A stretch of DNA of 64,000 nt from Lysobacterales bacterium (lineage in GTDB: Bacteria; Pseudomonadota; Gammaproteobacteria; Xanthomonadales; Wenzhouxiangellaceae), in NCBI GenBank assembly GCA_002722315.1, contig PBLG01000046.1, positions 124,001 to 188,000 of the forward strand, written 5' to 3'. A program made the translations under genes and the position numbers. Below, piece by piece: positions 37,476 through 48,961 of this stretch. A model generated the notes under the pieces. That model was given only the letters and a program-made list of their open reading frames with translations, made no database searches and had not been told where the DNA came from. Every line of letters begins with the position of its first letter. The stretch's first letter is position 1.

Positions 37476-38555
37476 TCAGACATCGGGCTGGGACGGATCG
37501 CCGAAGGGATAGTCCGGTGCCTCCAGCCACTCGTGGTAATCCTCGATCCGGCCGGCGGCGACATCGCTGCGGTGGAAGCGCGCAATGTGGAAGACCGCGT
37601 CGCCCTCGTTGACCAGGGGCAGGTGAAGCTGTCCGATCACGATGCCGGAGAAGGGTGCCCGGATCTCCTCTTCATGTTCGCCGAACGGATCCGAAACCGC
37701 GCCCAGAAGGGTCTCGCCGCGGACCACGCGTTGGCCGTATTTGGTGAATGATCTGAAGATACCGCTCTGTGGGGCACGCACCCAGCTGCTGGATCGCGCG
37801 ATGACCGGCTCGGCGAGCTGGGTCTTTCGGCGAGACGGCGGGAGCATGTCGAGTTTGCGCATGACCCGCACGATACCGTTGACGCCGCCGCGAATCGAGA
37901 GCTCGTCAAGCCGCAGTGCCTCGCCGGCTTCGTAGACCAGGACCGGTACCTGGCCAGTGGCCGCTGCGCGCAGCGTTCCGGGACGAATTGCGGCATTCAG
38001 AATCACCGGGGTGCCGAAGGCCCTGGCCAGTTCCAGCGTGTTCTCATCGTCAAGGTTGGCGCGAATCTGGGGCAGGTTGCCGCGGTGAATGGCCCCGGTA
38101 TGAAGGTCGATTCCGTGGGTGGCCTGGCTGACGATCTCGGTCATGAAGATGTGCGCTATGCGGCTTGCCAGCGAGCCGCTTTCGGAGCCGGGAAACGATC
38201 GGTTCAGGTCGCGGCGGTCGGGCAGGTAGCGGTTCTTGTCGATGAACCCATGGAGATTGACGATGGGAACCGCGATCAGGCTGCCCCTGAGCCTGTTCAA
38301 AATCTTGATGCGCAGCAGGCGCCGGATGATCTCGACGCCATTCAGTTCATCACCATGGATGGCGGCGCATACAAACAGGACCGGACCGGCGTGCTTGCCG
38401 CAAACGACCTGGACCGGCATGGTTGTCGGGGCGTGGGTATATAGCCGGCCGACTTCGATGTCGAGACTGTGGCGGGTGCCGGGCCGCACGGTGACCCCGT
38501 CGATCGTGATCGGATGGTTCCGATCAGGGCGTTTTCGCGTTTCGTTCTTGTTCAT
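37476..38555 (-). CDS. succinylglutamate desuccinylase/aspartoacylase family protein
   Basis: A 359-residue zinc carboxypeptidase-like amidohydrolase. Zinc ligands H67 and E70 lie in AAIHGDELNG, and H152 in GIDLHTG; NLHGFIDKNRYLPDRRDLNR is the substrate-binding region of the AspA/AstE family. The C-terminal 90 residues form a beta-rich lipoyl-like domain (SGIFRSFTKYGQRVVRGETL). No other arginine-succinyltransferase genes are present, so AstE itself is unlikely. Related genes often occur with RimK-type ligases, but none is seen here. The ATG at 38555 gives the natural N-terminus. Confidence 0.85.
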   Translation of the reverse strand: MNKNETRKRPDRNHPITIDGVTVRPGTRHSLDIEVGRLYTHAPTTMPVQVVCGKHAGPVLFVCAAIHGDELNGVEIIRRLLRIKILNRLRGSLIAVPIVNLHGFIDKNRYLPDRRDLNRSFPGSESGSLASRIAHIFMTEIVSQATHGIDLHTGAIHRGNLPQIRANLDDENTLELARAFGTPVILNAAIRPGTLRAAATGQVPVLVYEAGEALRLDELSIRGGVNGIVRVMRKLDMLPPSRRKTQLAEPVIARSSSWVRAPQSGIFRSFTKYGQRVVRGETLLGAVSDPFGEHEEEIRAPFSGIVIGQLHLPLVNEGDAVFHIARFHRSDVAAGRIEDYHEWLEAPDYPFGDPSQPDV

Positions 38556-39093
38556 TGAAAGCGCTCGGGTCTGCAGCGTCTGGTGCTTGAGAGCATAGCC
38601 AACAAAGCGGCTCAACGGGTCGGATTCTTCGCCGTTAGTTGCACATCGATTTCTTGATCCTGACGATGTCTGTCGAGCCGGAAAAAGCGCTTGCATGGAG
38701 GAGATCGTGATAGCGATCACAACATTAATGTTCTTGCATATATCCAGCAAGCTCTGAACTTGGTTTGGTAACGCCATGAAATAACAGCGCTCTTGGCTGA
38801 AGAAACAACAAATGTCTCGAATTTGCAATCTTTGCTTGCAGCGGGTTAGAGTTTTTGCATTGCTGAATTTGGCTGTTTGGCGGAGCATCAGGGAAAGGGA
38901 AATCCTCAGCTTCCCCGCACAAACGAATAACGATAAATGGAGAGGTGAAGCGTTACAGCGCGTTTTGGTCCGTGCGCAGGGCATCGATGTCCTGAACCCC
39001 CGCACTGATCGCTGTAGCGCTCGGGTCCGAGCAAGTCGCTCCCCGGGCCCGTTCATGAACCAAGGAGCGACCAGCAATAAAACGGGAGAAAAA
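38556..39093. other. long AT-richer intergenic leader of the subtilase gene
   Basis: Nearly 540 bases without a convincing gene. The middle (about 38640-38900) is visibly AT-richer than the genome. It contains a CRP-like palindrome at 38706-38721. Close to the subtilase start is a hairpin, GTCGCTCC (39035-39042) with GGAGCGAC (39064-39071), enclosing the palindrome GTTCATGAAC. An open frame through part of this stretch continues into the subtilase, but it has no family resemblance before the signal peptide. Confidence 0.55.
38706..38721. promoter_or_regulatory. CRP/Vfr-like binding site
   Basis: CGTGATAGCGATCACA fits the CRP consensus TGTGA-N6-TCACA with one mismatch in the left half-site. 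It lies between the divergent AstE-like and subtilase genes, so cAMP-dependent control of the secreted protease is possible. Confidence 0.5.
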
Positions 39094-41529
39094 ATGAGTA
39101 GTCAACCCAAGCAGAATCGCCGGAGGGGCGTGCTTGCAGGAACACTTGCGGTTCGTGCAGCATTGTCAGTGGCCCTCCTGGCGCTTGCGCTAGGCATCAC
39201 CAATGCCTCGGCGCAGCTCAGTGCTGCAAGCAACCCCGATCATGCACCGGTTATCCGTGCCGCGGAGAACGGCATCGAAGATCAGTGGATCGTGGTGTTC
39301 GAGCCGGGCGACAAGCGCGGTCTCAAGGCGCAGTCGTTCGTCGGTGCCGCGAGTGCCGAACTTGCTCGCGCATCGGGCGGCAGCGTGGTGCGAACGTTCA
39401 ACAATGCGCTGAATGCCGCGGTCATGCGAGTGCCCGAGCGAGGTTTGCGCGCGTTGCAGCGCGACAAACGCGTCGTCTACATCGAGCAGGATCGCATCGT
39501 CAGTATTGCGGCAACGCAGAACAACGCAACATGGGGTCTCGATCGCGTCGATCAGCGGGATCTTCCACTTGACGGCAGCTACACGTACGGCCCCAGCGGT
39601 GCCGGCGTCAACGCCTACATCGTCGATACCGGCATCCTGCTCAGCCATAATGATTTCGCCGGCAGGGCGAACGCCGGCTTCACGGCGATCAACGACGGCA
39701 ACGGCACCAACGATTGCAACGGTCACGGCACACACGTAGCCGGTACCGTGGGTGGATCGACCTGGGGCGTTGCCAAGAACGTCGAACTCTGGGCCGTTCG
39801 CGTCCTGGGCTGTAACGGCTCCGGTACCAACTCCGGCGTCATTGCCGGCGTCGACTGGGTTGCGGCAAATGCGCAACTGCCGGCAGTCGCCAACATGAGC
39901 CTCGGCGGCGGCAGTTCGACGGCGCTCGACGACGCGGTGCGAAGCGCGATCAACTCCGGCGTCACTTTCGTGGTCGCTGCGGGCAACGACAACTCGGATG
40001 CGTGCGTCGGCTCGCCCAACCGGGTCTCCGAGGCCATCACCACCGGTTCGAGCACGTCCAGCGATTCACGCTCTTCGTTCTCGAACTGGGGTTCGTGCGT
40101 CGACATCTTCGCACCGGGCTCTTCGATAACCTCGACCTGGATCAACGGCAACAGTTCGACCAATACCATCAGTGGTACTTCGATGGCGGCACCGCACGTC
40201 GCTGGCGCCGCGGCACTCTATCTCGATGCCAATTCGACGGCCGCGCCCACGGAGGTCTTCAACGCCCTGGTCAGCAATGCCACCACGGGCCGCCTGAGCA
40301 GCCTGAACGGTTCGCCCAACCGCCTGCTTTATACCGGATTCATCGGCGGTGGCGGCGGCGGGAATACCGCGCCCACGGCGACGTTCAACGTATCCACCAG
40401 TGATCTGACCGCCACGTTCGACGGAACGGCATCTTCGGATCCGGATGGGTCCCTGGCGTCGGCCAGCTGGGACTTCGGCGACGGCAACACTGCCGGCGGA
40501 ACGTTGTCCACGTCGCATACCTATGCTTCGGCCGGAACGTATACGGTCACTTTGACCGTGACCGACGACGGCGGCGCTTCCGACACGGCACAGCAGCAGG
40601 TGACTGTCAGCTCGGGTCCGGTTGCGTTGACCAACGGGTCGCCCGTGAGCAATCTTTCGGGTGATCCCGGCGAAGACCTGCGCTTTTACCTGGACGTCCC
40701 TGCCGGTCACGAGAACCTGAGTTTCTCGATTTCCGGCGGCAGCGGCGATGCCGATCTCTATGTCAGGTTCGGCAGCGAGCCGACGACCAGCACCTACGAG
40801 TGTCGTCCGTGGCGCAACGGCAACAACGAGACCTGCGATGGCGGTGATTTCGATACCACCAGGAACGGCAGGTATCATGTACTCGTTCGCGGCTACACGG
40901 GCGCCTCCGGCTTTTCGGGTGTGACCCTGGTCGGCAGCTTCGACGTGCAAACCAACTCACCGCCCAGCGCGGCGTTCAACGCATCCACCAGCGGTCTGAC
41001 CGCCACCTTCGATGCCGGCGCATCTTCGGATCCCGACGGCAGCATCAGTTCCTACAGCTGGAACTTCGGAGACGGCGGAAGCGCAAGTGGGTCGTCCACG
41101 TCCCACACTTATGCCGCCGACGGAACGTATACCGTGACGCTGACGGTAATGGACAACGATGGTGCGACCGACAGCACGAGCCAGCAGGTCCAGGTTGCCG
41201 ACAATTCCGGCGGCGGGGCTCCGTGTACCGGTTGCGATTCGCGCAGCGGATCGCTGAGCGGTACCAACGACTGGGATGCGCAGCCCGACGGCACGTGGTT
41301 CCAGTCCGGCGGCGGTCGGTTCCAGGCCTGGCTGGAAGGTCCGGGCGGCGCCGATTTCGATCTGAAGCTGATGCGTTGGAACGGCAATGGCTGGTCGATG
41401 GTTGCCCAGTCGATCAGTGCATCGTCCAGCGAGCAGATCGATTACCAGGGTTCGTCAGGTTACTACTACTGGCGCGTCGAGTCCTATAGTGGTAGCGGCG
41501 CCTACGACTTCTGGTTCATCAACCCCTAG
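39094..41529 (+). CDS. secreted S8 subtilisin-like serine protease with PKD and PPC domains
   Basis: An 811-residue exoprotease. Order: signal peptide (about residues 1-45), I9 inhibitor propeptide (about 60-140), S8 catalytic domain with D178 (IVDTG), H211 (NGHGTHVAG) and S363 (SGTSMAAPH), a first PKD domain, a PPC domain ([20 protein letters not shown]), a second PKD domain and a second PPC-like domain ending in YDFWFINP. The two PKD domains share the DPDGS...DFGDG/NFGDG and [13 protein letters not shown] pattern. PKD and PPC domains usually aid substrate binding or secretion. The ATG at 39094 follows GGGAGAAAAA. A terminator follows the gene. Confidence 0.93.
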   Translation: MSSQPKQNRRRGVLAGTLAVRAALSVALLALALGITNASAQLSAASNPDHAPVIRAAENGIEDQWIVVFEPGDKRGLKAQSFVGAASAELARASGGSVVRTFNNALNAAVMRVPERGLRALQRDKRVVYIEQDRIVSIAATQNNATWGLDRVDQRDLPLDGSYTYGPSGAGVNAYIVDTGILLSHNDFAGRANAGFTAINDGNGTNDCNGHGTHVAGTVGGSTWGVAKNVELWAVRVLGCNGSGTNSGVIAGVDWVAANAQLPAVANMSLGGGSSTALDDAVRSAINSGVTFVVAAGNDNSDACVGSPNRVSEAITTGSSTSSDSRSSFSNWGSCVDIFAPGSSITSTWINGNSSTNTISGTSMAAPHVAGAAALYLDANSTAAPTEVFNALVSNATTGRLSSLNGSPNRLLYTGFIGGGGGGNTAPTATFNVSTSDLTATFDGTASSDPDGSLASASWDFGDGNTAGGTLSTSHTYASAGTYTVTLTVTDDGGASDTAQQQVTVSSGPVALTNGSPVSNLSGDPGEDLRFYLDVPAGHENLSFSISGGSGDADLYVRFGSEPTTSTYECRPWRNGNNETCDGGDFDTTRNGRYHVLVRGYTGASGFSGVTLVGSFDVQTNSPPSAAFNASTSGLTATFDAGASSDPDGSISSYSWNFGDGGSASGSSTSHTYAADGTYTVTLTVMDNDGATDSTSQQVQVADNSGGGAPCTGCDSRSGSLSGTNDWDAQPDGTWFQSGGGRFQAWLEGPGGADFDLKLMRWNGNGWSMVAQSISASSSEQIDYQGSSGYYYWRVESYSGSGAYDFWFINP

Positions 41530-41567
41530 CATCGATCAACAACAACAATCACTGCACCAAGACTATG

Positions 41568-41596
41568 CCGCCCCGTTCCCCGGGGCGGTTTTTTTT
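41568..41596 (+). terminator. Rho-independent terminator of the subtilase gene
   Basis: CCGCCCCG (41568-41575) pairs with CGGGGCGG (41581-41588), followed by eight T residues. It lies about 40 bases after the stop codon. Confidence 0.95.
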
Positions 41597-41718
41597 GTGA
41601 GGTGAGTTCTCGTACTCGGTGCGCTTTCGGGTGCATCAGCGCGGGCAAGGCTTTCGGGATGGTTGATCCAGCCACCGGAATCTGTCATCTTTGCCGCCTG
41701 TCCTGAAGGGAATCGAAC

Positions 41719-43050
41719 ATGAAACGTCTTCTCATCGCCGCACTCGCGGGCGGGTTGCTTGTGCCGGCAGTAGCGGCGGGCGAGCTTCGCGCTTTCACCG
41801 GCGCAACGCTGATTACCATAGAAGGGCCGGAGATCCCGGATGGCGTGCTGGTCATCGAGGACGGTGCGATCCGCACCGTGGGCGCGCGCAGCGCGGTGCG
41901 AATTCCCGATGGGGCCGAGGTGGTCGAGCTCGAGCCCGGCAGCGTCATCATGCCCGGTCTCGTAGACACCCACAGTCATGTCGGGGAGGTCTCCGGCGGC
42001 GACCGCTCCGGACCGGTGCAGCCCGAAGCGCGGGCCGTGGATTCGATCAACGTGCGCAGCTCCGGCATCAAGCGCGCGCTGGCCGGCGGTATCACTTCGG
42101 TGAACGTGATGCCCGGATCGGGATTGCTTATCAGCGGACAGACGATTTACCTCAAGCTGCGCGAGGGGAACCAGGTCATGGATCTCGCGTACCGCTTCGA
42201 AGACGGCACCCCGGCCGGCGGCTTGAAGATGGCCAACGGCACCAATCCAGTCGGCGATCCGCCGTTTCCGGGCACTCGCGCCAAGTCCGCGGCGCTGGTG
42301 CGATCCGCCTACATCAAGGCCATGGAGTACGCCGAGAAGGTTGCTGCCGCCGAAAGCAACGCGGATCTGCCGCCGCGCGACCTGGCAATGGAGGCGCTGG
42401 CTGAAGCACTTTCGGGCAAGCGCATGGTGCATTTCCACAGTCACCGACACGACGATCTTCTGACCGCCATTCGGCTGCGCGACGAATTCGGTTTCCGGAT
42501 GGTGCTGCACCATACAAGCGAAGCCTGGCGGGTGGCAGACCGGATCGCCGCGGCCGGCGTTCCGGTGTCCCTGATCATGATCGACAGTCCGGGCGGGAAG
42601 CTCGAGGCGCTGCACGTGCAGGCCGAAAGTGCGCCTGCGCTTGAGCAGGCGGGCGCCACGGTGGCGTTTCACACCGACGACTGGGTCACCGATTCGCGCT
42701 ATTTCCTGCGCATGGCCGCCATGGGCGTAAGGGCCGGCATGTCGCGGGAGGCCGCGCTCGTCGCGATGACCCAGGCCGGGGCCGACATGCTGGATATCGG
42801 TGATCGGGTGGGTTCCCTGATGCCGGGGAAGGATGCCGACTTCGTCATCCTCTCGGGCGACCCGTTCAGCGTCTACACGCGCGTGCAGGAAACCTGGGTT
42901 GAAGGTCGGAAACGTTTCGACCTGGATGATCCGGACGATCGTCTGGTGGCCGAGGGCGGATTCAACGCCTTGACCGACGACGACGGCGCCGGTCACATCC
43001 ACGGCCAGGGACCGCACCGTCACGCCGGCGCGCAGGGAGCAGGTCGATGA
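41719..43050 (+). CDS. secreted amidohydrolase, metal site intact
   Basis: A 443-residue amidohydrolase-superfamily protein with a signal peptide (MKRLLIAALAGGLLVPAVAA). The metal-binding H85-x-H87 is present in MPGLVDTHSHVG. Further candidate ligands are in HFHSHRHDD, MVLHHTSEAW and AFHTDDW. The C-terminal DRVGSLMPGKDADFVIL is the usual composite-domain ending, and a His-rich tail (GHIHGQGPHRHAG) follows. The substrate is unknown; relatives are imidazolonepropionase-like enzymes. It overlaps the start of a paralogous second amidohydrolase (ATGA), so the pair is translationally coupled. Confidence 0.85.
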   Translation: MKRLLIAALAGGLLVPAVAAGELRAFTGATLITIEGPEIPDGVLVIEDGAIRTVGARSAVRIPDGAEVVELEPGSVIMPGLVDTHSHVGEVSGGDRSGPVQPEARAVDSINVRSSGIKRALAGGITSVNVMPGSGLLISGQTIYLKLREGNQVMDLAYRFEDGTPAGGLKMANGTNPVGDPPFPGTRAKSAALVRSAYIKAMEYAEKVAAAESNADLPPRDLAMEALAEALSGKRMVHFHSHRHDDLLTAIRLRDEFGFRMVLHHTSEAWRVADRIAAAGVPVSLIMIDSPGGKLEALHVQAESAPALEQAGATVAFHTDDWVTDSRYFLRMAAMGVRAGMSREAALVAMTQAGADMLDIGDRVGSLMPGKDADFVILSGDPFSVYTRVQETWVEGRKRFDLDDPDDRLVAEGGFNALTDDDGAGHIHGQGPHRHAGAQGAGR

Positions 43051-44309
43051 GCAAGTCGAGAATCTTCACGTTCGAAATGCCGGGGATGATCCGGGCCGCG
43101 ATTGTCGCGATCATGGTGGCAATGACTTTCCCGGCAAGCGTTTTCGCCCAGGACCTGGTGGTGCGCGCCGGCACACTGCACACCGGCGTTGGCGACGCGA
43201 TCATCGATGGCGTCGTGGTCATCGAGGATGGACTTGTTCGCGACGTGGGTCCGGCGTCGCGGGTCGCGATTCCGGAGGGCGTCGAGGTGATCCAGGTGCC
43301 GGTTGCCACGCCGGGACTGATCGACGCGAGAAGCGCGGTCGGCCTGTCCGGTGCGATGAACCAGCCGCACGATCAGGACCAGCTGGAGAGTTCGGCCGCG
43401 ATTCAGCCCGAGTTGCGGGCGATCGACGCCTACAACCCGCGCGAGATTCTCGTCACCTGGCTGCGCGAACATGGCGTGACCACCGTGCATACGGGCCACG
43501 GGCCGGGCGAGATCATTTCCGGCCAGACCCTGATCGCAAAGACCTTCGGCGATACCGTCGAGGAGGCCGTTTTCAAGCCGGTGCATGCGCTCTCGGCCAC
43601 GCTGGGAGCGGGTGCCACGGGGCATGACAGGAAGTCGCCGGGCAACCGGTCCAAGGCGGTGGCCATGCTGCGCGAGCAATTGATCAAGGCGCGCGAATAC
43701 GTCGAGAGCAAGGCGGACAGCGAAGACGGCAAGGAGCCGGCGCGCGATCTGGCCCTGGAGACGCTGGGCGCCGTGATTGCGCGCGAGATGCCGCTGGTCA
43801 TCGAGGTGCACCGCCACAACGACATCATGACCGCGCTGCGCCTGGCCGATGAGTTCGGCTTCGATCTGGTTCTCGCCGGCGCGTCGGACGCGCATTTGTT
43901 GGTCGATGAAATCAAGGCTGCCGGAGTTCCGGTCATTCTTCACCCGACGATGTCCCGGGCCTGGGGCGGAAGCGATATGGCGAACTTCTCGTTCACAACG
44001 GCGCGAAAGCTGATCGAGGGCGGTATACCGGTCGCGCTGCAGTCCGGGTTCGAAGGCTATGTTCCGAAGAATCGCGTGGTGTTGTTCGAGGCCGGCGTGC
44101 TACTCGGTTACGGCGTGAAGCAGGCGCAGGCGCTGGAGATGATCACCATGGCGCCGGCACGCATTCTCGGCATGGACGACCGGGTGGGCTCGCTGGAGCC
44201 CGGAAAGCACGGCGACCTGGCGCTGTTCGACGGTGATCCGTTCGAGTACACCAGCCATGTCATCGGGACCGTCATCGAAGGCCGGCGCGTGAGCGAAGCC
44301 GTTCGTTGA
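43047..44309 (+). CDS. secreted amidohydrolase-like protein, degenerate metal site
   Basis: A 420-residue paralogue of the preceding gene with a signal peptide ending ASVFAQ. The conserved fold markers remain (QPELRAIDAYNPREILVTWL, HTGHGPGEIISGQT, DRVGSLEPGKHGDLALF). However, the HxH motif is replaced by D93-A-R-S-A97 in PGLIDARSAVG, and the Asp of the final strand is missing in VALQSGFEG. It may be a non-catalytic partner of the upstream enzyme or use a different metal arrangement. The start overlaps the upstream stop by four bases. Its 3' end is one base from a convergent gene. Confidence 0.8.
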   Translation: MSKSRIFTFEMPGMIRAAIVAIMVAMTFPASVFAQDLVVRAGTLHTGVGDAIIDGVVVIEDGLVRDVGPASRVAIPEGVEVIQVPVATPGLIDARSAVGLSGAMNQPHDQDQLESSAAIQPELRAIDAYNPREILVTWLREHGVTTVHTGHGPGEIISGQTLIAKTFGDTVEEAVFKPVHALSATLGAGATGHDRKSPGNRSKAVAMLREQLIKAREYVESKADSEDGKEPARDLALETLGAVIAREMPLVIEVHRHNDIMTALRLADEFGFDLVLAGASDAHLLVDEIKAAGVPVILHPTMSRAWGGSDMANFSFTTARKLIEGGIPVALQSGFEGYVPKNRVVLFEAGVLLGYGVKQAQALEMITMAPARILGMDDRVGSLEPGKHGDLALFDGDPFEYTSHVIGTVIEGRRVSEAVR

Positions 44310-44310
44310 G

Positions 44311-45627
44311 TCAGCTCCTGCCCGGAGACCTGATCTCCGGGCTCTGGAGGCGAATCTGCAACGGACCGGGTGCGTCGAGCTCCTCCTTGATGGCGTGCCG
44401 CATCAGGTCCCTGAAATCGGATACCGCCATGAAGAACTCGCGCATGATCAGGATCCAGATGCGCATGCCGTAGCGCGTCAGCACCAACCGATCTCCCTCG
44501 TCGCGGACCGCGCCCATGATCTTGAGCCCCAGGATTTCCGGGGCCAGCTTGCGCATGAAGCCGGGATAGCGTCGTTCGGCGAGGTCCTTGTCCAGGGACA
44601 GCCCGAAAAGGTTCATGAGCATGAAGTACCGCAGCCGATCGCGTTTCGTCAGCGGCTGCTTACGGCTGATGCCGAAGCGGCCGGCGGCGATCTGGCGGTT
44701 GTAGTTGTTCAGCGAGAAGGTGCTCGAATAGAGGATTCCGTCCAGGTAACTGAGCGATCCGCTGCCAAGGCCCAGGTATTCCTCGTTCTCGATGACGTAC
44801 TCGTCGACGGTGCCTTCGGACTTGCTGAAGCACCAGGCCGAAGACGGCTTGTAGTCGGCGGGCAGGGCGTCCAGGATCAGTCGGTACATGTGACCTTCGC
44901 GATCGAACTTCACGTTGCCCATGGTCTTGAGCATCTTGCGCATGGTGCTCTCGGCGCTCATCAGCGGGTAGAAAGTCACCTGGTTGACGCCTGCCTGCCG
45001 GGTAATCAGGTCGACGTCGCGCAGAAGCGATTCGTCGTCCTGGTCGGGCAGGTTGAAGATCATGTCGGCGTTGAGCGTGTCGAAGTATCCCTGCGCGCCC
45101 TCGAGGCGGCTCATGACCGAAGCAGCCGATCCGTACTTGTCGTATCGGTCCATCTGGCGCAGCAGCTTGTCGTCCAGGCTCTGGATGCCCACCGACAGCC
45201 TGGTCACGCCGGCGTCGCGCATCCGTCCCATGACGGCCGGGGTCAGGTCGTCGGGGTTGGTTTCGATCGATATGCTGTCGATCGGACTGAGGCGGCGAAC
45301 CAGCTCCAGGGTTTCGGCCAGTTCTTCGGGCATTACGGTCGGTGTGCCTCCGCCGACGTAAATGTCGGCGAACCGGTAGCCGGCATCGTGCGCCATGCGA
45401 ATTTCCTGGCGCAGGCTCTCGAAATAACGTGTCGCCTTGTCTTCGCGAAAACATACCCGGTGAAACGAACAGAACGGGCAAAGCACGACGCAGAACGGCA
45501 CGTGCAGGTAAAGCATGTACGGGCGATCCCGATCCGGGGGCGGCAGCGATTCGCTTGGCTGCGGTGTCTTGAAGCGGGTCAGGCGCCGGCTGTTGTGGCG
45601 AAAACCGGCGGTGAGAATGCGATCCAT
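44311..45627 (-). CDS. radical SAM protein, coproporphyrinogen III oxidase/HemW-like
   Basis: A 438-residue radical SAM enzyme. The cluster motif is C46-VVL-C50-PF-C53, followed by YVGGGTPTVMPEEL, IETNPDDLTP and LSVGIQSLDD, the pattern of the HemN/HemW family. The remainder differs from true HemN, so anaerobic coproporphyrinogen oxidation is not assured; HemW-type haem chaperones and ChuW-like haem-cleaving enzymes share the core. The ATG at 45627 is used. It lies downstream of the hydrogenase operon on the same strand but is separated by a strong terminator. Confidence 0.8.
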   Translation of the reverse strand: MDRILTAGFRHNSRRLTRFKTPQPSESLPPPDRDRPYMLYLHVPFCVVLCPFCSFHRVCFREDKATRYFESLRQEIRMAHDAGYRFADIYVGGGTPTVMPEELAETLELVRRLSPIDSISIETNPDDLTPAVMGRMRDAGVTRLSVGIQSLDDKLLRQMDRYDKYGSAASVMSRLEGAQGYFDTLNADMIFNLPDQDDESLLRDVDLITRQAGVNQVTFYPLMSAESTMRKMLKTMGNVKFDREGHMYRLILDALPADYKPSSAWCFSKSEGTVDEYVIENEEYLGLGSGSLSYLDGILYSSTFSLNNYNRQIAAGRFGISRKQPLTKRDRLRYFMLMNLFGLSLDKDLAERRYPGFMRKLAPEILGLKIMGAVRDEGDRLVLTRYGMRIWILIMREFFMAVSDFRDLMRHAIKEELDAPGPLQIRLQSPEIRSPGRS

Positions 45628-45727
45628 CAATGGCACGTTCGAGTGTCTCCCGTTTTCTGGTACGTCTATTGTGGCTGATAGAGTCTGGCATAACCGGGCC
45701 GGCCATCGGTCAGGTTTCGGCAGGCTC

Positions 45728-45794
45728 AAAAAAAGTCGGCTCGCCACGGGAATCGAGGATTTCAGCGTGCATCCTTGATTCCGGTGGCGAGCCG
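45728..45794 (-). terminator. Rho-independent terminator of the hydrogenase operon
   Basis: CGGCTCGCCAC (45737-45747) pairs with GTGGCGAGCCG (45784-45794), and the stem continues imperfectly inward. On the minus strand the hairpin is followed by seven T residues (45728-45734). It lies about 100 bases past the hynL stop codon. Confidence 0.9.
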
Positions 45795-45898
45795 AGTGCT
45801 CGACCTCAGTCAGCGGTCAGGCACGTGCGCGCTCAACGGAAAGGTGAGGAGCCGTACGCCGCAGGCGCGCGCCGTGCATGACCGGTTTGACCTTGTAC

Positions 45899-47644
<1,746 letters not shown>

Positions 47645-47650
47645 GGATTA

Positions 47651-48961
47651 CTACTCCTTTATCTGTGTGGCGACCAGCTCGATGAGGCTTTCGGTCTTCT
47701 TGTTCCAGTCGTAGTGCTCGCCGGCTTCGTTGAAAGACACCCGGCAATCCGAACAACTGGTCAGGAAGCGCTTTGCGCCGGTATCGTCGATTTCCCGCAG
47801 TTTCAATTGCTGAGCACGGCTGCGAAGCTCGCGTGCGCTGTCGAGATCGTTGACCCCGCCACCGCCGCCGCAGCAGAAACTGAACCCTTTCTTGTTATGC
47901 ATTTCAAGCAGGTTGACCCCCATGGCATCCATGAGCTGGCGCGGCGCATCCATGATGCCGCCCTTGCGAACCAGCTGGCAGGGATCGTGGAATGCGAAGC
48001 TCTCGCCGTTGACCTTCGAGAGCTTGAGCTTCCCGGCCTCCAGCTGTTCGGCCAGGAACTCGGTCACGTGCCGGACGCGGAAGGGCAGTTCTTCACCGAG
48101 AATCTCGGCTGCCTGCCAGCGCAGTGCGGTGTAGGCGTGGCCGCACTCGGGCACGATGACGAGCTTGGCGCCGAGCTTTTTGGCCGCGTCCGTGATGCGC
48201 TTGGTGATGCGTTTTTGCAGTCCGCGGCTGCCGGCGTAGTAGCCATAGTTTTCGGCGATCAACGCATCGCTGCGGAACGTGTAGCTGACGCCGAGCTTGT
48301 TGAAGATCTTGATCATGGCGGCGACCGATTCCGGGTTCTGCTCCAGATCGGTGCGCGGGAGGCACAGAAGGATATCGGCCTTGTCCTTGTCCAGCGCCAC
48401 GTTCAGGTCATGATCCCTTGCGATGTCCTGGAGCACTTCGGAATAGGGCCGGTCGGATTCCTCCGGCTGACCGGTTTCGGCCTGGTGCTTCGCCCTGTCC
48501 ATCAGCGGCTTGGGCGCGAGTCCTGCGGCGGCCATGCCGCGCCGACCGATCTCGATCATTTCGGCCACTTCGATGCCCATCGGACAGATCAGGCTGCAGC
48601 GGCCGCACTGCGAACAGCTGTCGAAAAGCAGCTCCTGCCATTCTTCCAGTTGCTCGGTGGTGACCTTCTTTTTCAGCCCGAACAGCTTGAAGAACGGGGC
48701 GAACGCGCCGGACTCGCGGCGGTAGGCCTGCTTGAACGGTTCGGCCTTGAGGATCGGCGTGTACTTCGGATCCTCGGTGGCGATGTAGTAATGACAGGCG
48801 TCGGCGCACATGCCGCAGTGAATGCACGACTCGAGGTTGGTCGCGGTATATGCGCCGAAGTGATGGGCGAATTCGGCCATCGCGCGTTCTTCACGCTCGC
48901 TGGGCGAAAGCCGGTCCTCGGGTGCGGCCTTGCCGCTGTAGGTCTGGGTGGCAGTGTTCAT
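47651..48961 (-). CDS. isp2: Isp2, HdrD-like Fe-S protein of the hydrogenase
   Basis: A 436-residue cytoplasmic Fe-S protein. Two [4Fe-4S] motifs lie near the N-terminus (C46, C49, C52, C56 in CIHCGMCADAC; C116, C119, C122, C126 in CSQCGRCSLIC). The C-terminal half has two CCG-type domains with PECGHAYT/DPCQLVRKG and FCCGGGGG/TSCSDCRVS, as in heterodisulfide reductase subunit D and DsrK. In Thiocapsa-type hydrogenases Isp2 works with Isp1 to pass electrons from the periplasmic enzyme to cytoplasmic or quinone-linked acceptors. The ATG overlaps the isp1 stop (ATGA). Confidence 0.92.
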   Translation of the reverse strand: MNTATQTYSGKAAPEDRLSPSEREERAMAEFAHHFGAYTATNLESCIHCGMCADACHYYIATEDPKYTPILKAEPFKQAYRRESGAFAPFFKLFGLKKKVTTEQLEEWQELLFDSCSQCGRCSLICPMGIEVAEMIEIGRRGMAAAGLAPKPLMDRAKHQAETGQPEESDRPYSEVLQDIARDHDLNVALDKDKADILLCLPRTDLEQNPESVAAMIKIFNKLGVSYTFRSDALIAENYGYYAGSRGLQKRITKRITDAAKKLGAKLVIVPECGHAYTALRWQAAEILGEELPFRVRHVTEFLAEQLEAGKLKLSKVNGESFAFHDPCQLVRKGGIMDAPRQLMDAMGVNLLEMHNKKGFSFCCGGGGGVNDLDSARELRSRAQQLKLREIDDTGAKRFLTSCSDCRVSFNEAGEHYDWNKKTESLIELVATQIKE

